Positions 47,901-57,100 of a DNA stretch of 64,000 bases are shown here, piece after piece. Source of the stretch: Nilaparvata lugens (taxonomy: Eukaryota > Arthropoda > Insecta > Hemiptera > Delphacidae); assembly GCF_014356525.2 (NCBI RefSeq), contig NC_052517.1, forward strand, positions 4,251,493-4,315,492, read 5' to 3'. Position 1 is the stretch's first letter, and each line of letters opens with the position of its first letter. Both the position numbers and the translations under genes were made by a program. The notes below the pieces were generated by a model. The model saw only the letters and a list, made by a program, of their open reading frames with translations, had not been told where the DNA came from and did no database searches.

Positions 47901-50900
47901 GCTCGCCATATCCGTTTAGCCAGACGTTTAGTCTGGACCCCCGACTGGATTGTCCTAACATGATAAAAATGCAGGCGAGCGAAGCGAGCCTGCTAATCTC
48001 ATTCTTGGACAATCCAGTTGGGGGTCCAGGGGGCGGAGCCCCCTGGCTAGACGGATATGGCGAGCGAAGCGAGCCTGACGGCTAGTAATGGGATATTATT
48101 AAGAAATGGGGAAAAGAAAAAGTGAGTGAGGAAGGGAAGAGAAAGAGCAGAGTGAAGGCATAGAGGGAAGTAAAGAATAGTTGAAAATTACATAAAAAAC
48201 ATGAGAAGTCTTCTTCTATAATTTTGCTGTATTGTAAGCTGTTTTATACTAGTAGTTCTGTGAACAGTAGACCTCACGCAGTATTCTCATCCACAAGTAC
48301 CTGATTGAAACTATAGACCTTATGGAAATACAGCAATAGACTGGCTTCTCCACACATCTGTGTAATCACTTCTCAGCTGATTTATTATGAATAATTCTAT
48401 AGTCTGATTTTTACTCTAATATTGGCGTATGAAGGAGGCTCCTTTTTCCTTTTATAATAATAATTCAAAAAATCTTTATTGACATCAACCACAACAACAA
48501 AAAATATATATATAATAACTTGATAAATTTTATACAGCAATGGCCTTCAGGCCGTCTGCCAGAAGTTGACTACTATTAGACTCTACAAATAATTAATGTA
48601 AATAAGACAGGAGAAAGATTGCATTATTAAGTGTTGAACTCCACAATCAGCTGAGATCGGTACCTCCAGGCTATTCTAATGAATTTTATCATTTGATTTT
48701 TACCTAGTATATAATGTCGACGCGCAATTAAAAAAGGAACATACCTGTCAAATTTCATGAAAATCTATTACCGCGTTTCGACGTAAATGCGAAACATATA
48801 AACATTAAGATAAATGCCAAACCGTCGACTTGAATCTTACACCTCACTTCGCTCGGTCAATAAAAGTATAAGTCAGAATATATTGTAATCTACACAGATA
48901 AAGTATTCAATCAATCAATTTTCTGTAGTTTATTTTTCCTTCGCTGATCTATTTGAGGATAAATTATTTTTCAATCATTACCATTTGCAATTTTCAAATG
49001 GTTTATTTATTGTTATTGGCTATTTATTTTATGTTGGAACCCTCTCGCTTATGATGAACATGTGTATGTGCATGATAAACATGCTTACAGCTATAACTGT
49101 GAGGTCCACGTTATAGTGGCAGTGGAGAAAGATAGGAGAAGAACGTTGCCGAACCTCTGTCTTGTCAATGCCTTCTATAGACGGTAGCTGATACAGGTTT
49201 ATTGATGTAATATCAACTGTTCATTATCGTTTCAAATATCAACTATATTTCATTAAGCGAGAAATTTTATTTTTCAATAATATCATAGTTAAGATGAAAT
49301 ATTTTGTTAATTAATCAATTCTACATTGTTAGAAGATCTGGCCGCAGAGCAAAGCGAAAAGATATAGCGCTATCCAATTTGTTGAATGATAGACAAGGAT
49401 AGCAATACCAATGTTAATCAAACACTGCCCTTATAACGTGGACCTCACTATAGTTGTCAGCCTAAAGGTGCGTACAGATATACGCACCGCAAACATGAGC
49501 AATTCACTTTTAATCAGCTGATGCCAAGCTTTCTATATCTATATCTTTTACCGTTTCTGTAAAAATACAGATATAGTCAGCTGATTAAAAGTGAATTGCT
49601 CATGTTCGCGGCGCGAATATCTGTACGCACCTTTAGGCTCAACTGACACTTAGGCGACTCAGGTGGATAAGAGACTGGACTCTAGTGGAGAGCATGTGTT
49701 TCCAAATGGTGACGTCGCGGAGACTAGAATCGACTGGTCTGAGTGTCACCATTTGGAAACACATGCTCTCCACTAGAGTCCAGTCTCTTCTCCACCTGAG
49801 TCGCCTAAATGAGAGTTGAGCCTTAAGGTGCGTACAGACTGTCGCTCTGCTCCGCAACCGAACGTCACTCCAGCAGAGCGATTGATGATCGACCGGGGAG
49901 CAACAGTGGTTCGACCGGGGAACGCGAGAAGATCTAACATCTTCCGTAACGTTCATGATGGGTGCGTGAGCGAAGCGACTGTGGTTCGATGGTGGTACGA
50001 GGGAGGAGCGTGCTCGGTGCGGGTTGGAAGCGCGAATATGTGTACGCAGCTTTAGAGTCCCATTGAACACAGGGGTCATCGTATCCTATAGTACTTTGAG
50101 ACTAATAAGAATTCATTAGCGATTTATCAAACTTTGGGCTACTTACTATTCATAACCAGTCAACAAGTGAAGCTTGAGTGCTTTTCTTGATTAAAAACTA
50201 CTTTGTCTTCACATGTCAACTACACTTTATCAATTTGTCACCAAACTGAAACTGTCAGCCTTCTTCATGTATAACATCAACTAGCCGTCAGGCTCGCTAC
50301 GCTCGCCATATCCGTCTAGCCAGAGGGCTCCGCCCCCTGGACCCCCGACTGGATCGTCTAAAAATGAGATCAGCGGGCTCGCTTCGCTCGCCTGCATGTA
50401 AACCTCAGCGGAACCTCTGTACCGAATTCTGGACCTCCGACTGGATTGTCCAAAAATGAGATCAACGGGCTCGCTTCGCTCGCCTGCATGTAGACCTCAG
50501 CGGAACCTCTGTACCGAATTTGAACTTATTATGTCAATTTGATCTCGAAAAACACCTGTTACTATATCGGCGTATCTTTGGCGAACAAAATTCTTCCACC
50601 TCAGCTAAACCTATGTAACCTACTGAATTTTTTTAAATATATTTCCATCAATTATTGAAAAAGGTGAGGAAACGCAGAAAAGCTGAGAAAACGCTAATTT
50701 TGGCTAACTGGATAAATTGGTATTTAGGAGGTCCTGGATAAATGCATTTCAATCTTCAACTTGGTGCCAACCTTTAAAAAGTCAACTCAACTTAATGCAA
50801 ACCTGTCAAAATTTTTAATTTAGTTACGGTACCAGAACAACTGTTTCGAAGAGGTACTCTCTCTAGATTATAGTTCTATATTAACATAATTATGGTATGG

Positions 50901-51141
50901 ACATTTTCAATTATAATTTTAAGATATTGGAATAAGAAGAATATACATGCTAAAAGAACTTTAAACCCTTAAAAACCATCCTTAGAGTTAAAATATCGCC
51001 AAAAGATTTCTTAGTGCGCCTCTAAAGGGCCAACTAAACATACCTACCAAATTTGAACGTTTTTGGTCCGGTAGATGTTTAGTTCTGCGAGTGAGTGAGT
51101 GAGTGCCACTTCGCTTTTATATATATATATTATATATATAT

Positions 51142-51177
<36 letters not shown>

Positions 51178-54100
51178 AGTAAATAATCAAAATGATAGGG
51201 AGAGGAAAAATAAGGTAACCTTGTGCTATTCCTCTCCCAAATATAGATAACACTAAATAGTGGTAACAGCTGTGCCTAGTGGAAAGTTGTGTTTATATTT
51301 TTGTGCTTCAAAATTTTCTGAAATAACTCAAGTTAATTTATTCAAAGTGCGGTGATATTAAGTGCAATATTGACTATAATTTGGTATTCTAATCATTCTC
51401 AATTCAAAAATTTTAGCTCATATATAATTTTGGACAGAACTTTGAACTTTAACTTTCCTCAGTAAGAACATAACCTATTTTTTCGGACATTTTATTATTT
51501 ATCAAAATTTGGGAACAGAATAGTTTAAAGATATGCCTGTTGTTCTATCCCGATCATATTCATATCATTTGTAATTGTATCAAAAAATAAATAAAAACAT
51601 AGTCTGAAATAGGTTAAGTCTTGTTGACCGAACGAAGTGAGGTCTAAAATTCAAGTCGATGGTTTGGCATTTCTCTTAATGTTTAAATGTTTATATGTTG
51701 CGCATTTACGGCGAAACGCGGTAATAGATTTTCATGAAATTTGACAGGTATGTTCCTTTTTTAATTGCGCGTCGACGTATATACAAGGTTTTTGGAAATT
51801 TTGCATTTCAATGATACTAAAAAAGGAAGAAGGAGCCTCCTTCATACGCCAATATTAGAGTAAAAATCAGACTATAGAATTATTCATTATAAATCAGCTG
51901 ACAAGTGATTACACAGATGTGTGGAGAAGCCAGTCTATTGCTGTATTTCCATAAGGTCTATAGTTTCAATCAGGTACTCGTGGATGAGAATACTGCGTGA
52001 GGTCTACTGTTCACAGAACAACTAGTAGTTCTTCAATTAACAAAATTTTCAGTCCTCAAGTATTTTCACAAAGCAGATTTTCAAATTTAGATGCTTCAAA
52101 ACTAAGCATAGAAGAAATATTTCTTTTGCAAAACTATTTTTGCACAACATTTTATCATAGAGAAACGATAGCATAAGTAGATATCCCATGGTATAGGGCG
52201 TTTATGTCGCAACTTTTACTGTTATCCCAAGCCGATAGTTCACATAGTTCTTTCCTATGCAGCTGTGTGACGCTGGTAGTCTCTCAAATTGTGCCGTTCA
52301 TACACTATCACTCCAACAAAACAACAATAATCGACAGTAATCGGCTTGAGATAACAGTAAAAGTTGCGACATAAATTCCCTATACCATGGGATATCTACT
52401 TACGCTATTGTTTCTCTATGATTTTATTACAAAAAGTCGAAATACTTCATTTAGCACTCACCCCAGCTGTCGCGATACGCTCTCTAGCCGCTCCACCATA
52501 GCTTGCAGTGTTGCCACCTTTATATTCTGCTGCAGAGTGTCCAGACATTTGTGCAGTTGGCTACGCTCTAAACTGTCCACCGGGTAGCGTTTCTCCTGCA
52601 AATATTCATTTATTTTATTGCAACAAACAACACTGATGTGAAAACATTGGTAGATAAAATACTAAGGAAATCCTTGTGTTTACTACAAAAAAAATCACTA
52701 ATTCAGAAAATAATCAAACAGAATAAAAATTTCAATCATACACAACAAAGATTGCTATCCCAAACAAATGTATTTATACTTCATTATAAATAACGACTTG
52801 GTAGGCCTTGCCTGACGTGTACTGCCATCTCGATAGTTGAAAATGTGAAAAGTTATAAATCAAGAGTTTACTCTTGACGCAACCCATCAGGCATTGCTGG
52901 TATTGGTGAAGAGGAAGGTAATTCAGGTAATTATTTAGGTAATTTACTTCAATGGCCGTGTGCACCATCTCAGTTTAAACGAATCAGCGGTGATAACATC
53001 TGACGTTTATTTGAAATGTAAACCGACACATATAGGGCCGCCAACCTTTCTTCCGGCACTAACCGCATGCAATTTGGTCCAGTACACGTTTACAGCAACT
53101 AACATTAATTTGTCAAAGAGCCAATATTAGAGTAAAAATCAGACTATAGAATTATTCATCATAAATCAGCTGACAAGTGATTACACAGATGTGTGGAGAA
53201 GCCAGTCTATTGCTGTATTTCCATAAGGTCTGTAGTTTCAATCAGGTACTTGTGGATGAGAATACTGCGTGAGGTCTACTGTTTACATAATTACTAGTTC
53301 ATAGAGAATCAAATTTCTACGGAACAATTCATCGTCTTGTTAAAACAATTTGATTTCAAGCGATTCAATGATTTTATTTCAGCCAGCAAATACATAAAGT
53401 ACACTAGGCCATGTCAGGGATCCTTGGTCATAGACCAAGTTTAGTGAATGTTTTAAGTGAATCAAATACTCACTGTAACAAATGCATTGTTGAAAAAATT
53501 CATGAATGTAAATTCATACTCCGACGTGGAAGGACTATGAGCTTGTTCACATGACAGCGATTTACGTTCGGTTGTCGCGCGGTTGGCAAAACGAGCGATT
53601 GCCAGGTATAGGGAAACACATGGTGCCGTACACATGCATCGCTCGGTTTTAGTAGTCGCCGGCGAATCGCGGCGATTGTAGTCACAGACTACAACCGCTC
53701 GGTTGTCGCTCGGTTGCCGGGCGGCTCGATATACTAGAGCAGGCATGAGAGCATACACATGTCTTCAGTCACCACGAAGACCGGAAATCTGTTCTTGATC
53801 TATGTGAATGATGTTGCAGGGTCGGTTCCCATTGAGAATCTGTATGTTTTTGCAGATGATACGACTCTGGTGACAAGAAGCCAAGACTTGAGAAAATTGG
53901 AGATTGAGTCCTATGTTAAGATGAATAGTCTGTGCTAATATTTTGCAAATAATAAATTGATGTTGAATGCCTCGAAAACAGATTATATGTGTCTACAAAC
54001 GCATCAGAGTAGGAGGTTAAGACACAATGAAACACCTAAATTATTCATTGGAGAGTCGGAATTGGTAATCAAGAGCTCAACGGACTTCTTAGGGGTGAAA

Positions 54101-57100
54101 CTGGAGGAAGGGCTGGGTTGGGGGGAACAATTGGATAAGATTGAAAGTAAAATAGCGAGTGGAATTTTTGTCTTAAGGAATTTAAGTAAATTAAATAATA
54201 AGCCTCTATTGAAGACGGTCTATCATTGCTTGGTGGAGTCACATATTACATATTCAGTGGCCCTATGGGGAGCTGGAGAGAGTAACCTTCAGAAAATTTA
54301 CATTTGTCAAAAGAAAGCATTGCGCACTATGTTGAGGTTGCATCCACAAACACATTGTAGGGACTATTTTATTAAAATGGAGATTCTCAGTGTTCCATGT
54401 CTCTATATTTTGGAAATGTGTGTATATATTAGAAGGTGTTCACTACAGACTATTAATAGGACGCATGAATCAAATCAAATCAAATTTTATTTGCCATTTC
54501 AAATATAATACAAAACAATGATATATGTCAAAACAAAGTTAAACAAGATAGACAATCAAAGTATTCATATAAATAAAAACTTTGTTACACAAAATAACAT
54601 AATAGGCGCTGCCTGCAAAACCAAGGGTTTGAGTGCTGGCAGCGAGTACCAAAAAAATTCATAAAAAGTACAATACACAAGTGAAAGAGAAGAAAAAATA
54701 ATACAAATATGTATGACAATAAAAATGTACAGAATACTGATAATATGAGAAAAGTTGAAGTGTAATACAAATGAAGTAAGCTACTGCTATATTAAATTTT
54801 ATGATTGGTTGCTGTTATAAGTCAATGTTGATATATATTGTGTTGGAAGGAATATATCTGAAATATAATTGAGAATTGATACAATTATTGATGAACTGTA
54901 GTTAGTGAAATGAGATGATGGTGATATTTAATATTATATTATGTTTGTAAGAATTGAGAAGTGTTTATTGATTTTATCCACTCTGCTATTTTTTTAGGAT
55001 TTGCTTTTGTTGTTCTATTTGCTATTAAGTTTTCTGGTAGCAGGTTGATGAGTCTATTGCAGATGTAAGGAAATTGTCTTCGGCATACAGTCATGTCAGT
55101 TCTGTTAATTTGATAATTATCTTGCATTCGAAAATTGTAGGTTCGAGCTTGAGGTGTAAATAGATTTCTGTTTTTAATTATGTATAATATTATGTTTTTC
55201 ACAAATAGTTGCCTAACTGTTAAAACTGGGAATTCTGTAAAAAGGAGATTTGTAGGGTAACGTCTGGGTCGACCAAGTGCAGCTTTAATTAAGTGTTTTT
55301 GAATTAAGGAGATTTTGTTAAAATGTACGTCCAATGCCCCACCCCATACCCTAATGCCATACTGTAATACTGACTGGGCGTAAGCAAAGTAAATTAATAG
55401 TAATATATTTAAATCACCTAACCCGTTTAACCTGTAAAATTTATGTATAATATGTTTCATTTTTTTACATATATTATCAATGTGAGCGTTCCACATATTA
55501 ATACACGTGAATATAATACACGGCATAAGAGTACCTTCTCGGAATAACATAAATTGACTTTGTATGAAGAAAAACCCAGTTATATTGGTAGAAAGATTTA
55601 CCAAGTACTACCAACTCGGTTGCGGGAAATATTAACGATAAAAAAGAAAAAAGTTTAAACGAAGTTTGAAATTATTTCTAAAGGAGGAATGGTTTTATAG
55701 TCTGAAGGACTATTTTGATTACTGTAATAGAGTCAAAGACAAATAGTAATTATATACTAGATATAAATTTAATGAAAAATTAATGGTGTCTCGCTTTTGC
55801 TAGCACTTTGACTTGTCTGACGCCGTTGAGGCCAACCAGACGTAATATATATCTATCTATCAGTCAACCGAGCGGTTTCGATCAGAGCAGTAATATAATG
55901 TTTAAGAGTAATATAGTGGTTAAGTGCATAGATTAAGATCTTAAGATTGAGTACATAGATGTTGTACCTAGTAATTATTTATCATAACCGAGCGCAAACC
56001 GCTCATGAATCGCTGTTATATGTGTACGAGGCTGGCAAACCGAGCGATTTGCCAATCGAGCGACAACCGAGCGTAAATCGCAGTCATGTGAACAAGCTCA
56101 TAGTCCTTCCACGTCGGAGTATGAATTTACATTCATGAATTTTTTTAACAATTATTATTATTATTGTCATTTGTTACGTGAAGCCACAAAGCTGAGCAGA
56201 GCTCAAGTGGCATGTAACATGTCATGAACATTTTTCTATGCAAAGTGTATGCATCTGTATAAACTCAACAATGAATTTGTTACAGTGAGAATTTGATTCA
56301 CTTTAAGCATTCACTAAACTTGGTCTATGACCAAGGATCCCTGACATGGCCTTGTGTACTGTATGTATTTGCTGGCTGAAATAAAATCATTGAATCGCTT
56401 GAAATCAAATTGTTTTAACAAGACGATGAATTGTTCAGTAGAAATTTGATTCTCTATGAACTAGTAGTTCTGTGAACAGTAGACCTCACGCAGTATTCTC
56501 ATCCACAAGTACCTGATTGAAACTATAGATCTTATGGAAATAGAGCAATAGACTGGCTTCTCTACACATCTGTGTAATCACTTGACAGCTGATTTATGAT
56601 GAATAATTCTATAGTCTGATTTTTACTCTAATATTGGCGTATGGAGGAGGCTCCTTTTTCCTTTTATATTATCCTTGAAATGCAAAATTTCCGAAAATCT
56701 CGTATATACGTCGACGCGCAATTTAAAAAGGAACATACCTGTCAAATTTCATGAAAATCTATTACCGCGTTTCGCCGTAAATGCGCAACATAAAAACATA
56801 TAAACATTAAGAGAAATGCCAAACCGTCGACTTGAATCTTAGACCTCACTTCGCTCGGTCAATAACACTAACGCATTCTCGACTAATGCTAACAGTTTGA
56901 AGTGCATTTCACTATAAAAATACACAAATAATCAATCTAAGTCATGAATGAACGTGTTTAATTCAAATACTTACCAGTAAACACATCCTTAATGCTTTGG
57001 CACTTTCGAAAAATGACTTAAACTGCCCCGATTTTGATCTCAGCTTTTCCATCAACATTTCCATCTGCCATTCTTTCGATTTGTCCATGATCGCACTGCC

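Larger units (their letters stand above)
47009..48920 (+). mobile_element. Family C element broken by later insertions
   Basis: Pieces 47009-47188, about 48213-48249 and 48865-48920 together make one C element. Between them are a LINE tail (47190-48212) that itself holds Helitron-like copy c, and a family D element (48250-48861). Confidence 0.6.
53108..56650. repeat. 3.5-kb inverted repeat in MED1 intron 2 enclosing LINEs
   Basis: The left arm (about 53108-53575) and right arm (about 56085-56650) match inverted, including GAGCTTGTTCACATGAC, CCTTCCACGTCGGAGTATGA, CAGGGATCCTTGGTCATAGA and a family D end. The right arm has a ~120-bp insertion (56148-56267). The inner ends carry repeated ACCGAGCG words. 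The stretch 52596-53107 shows nothing I recognise. Confidence 0.6.
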
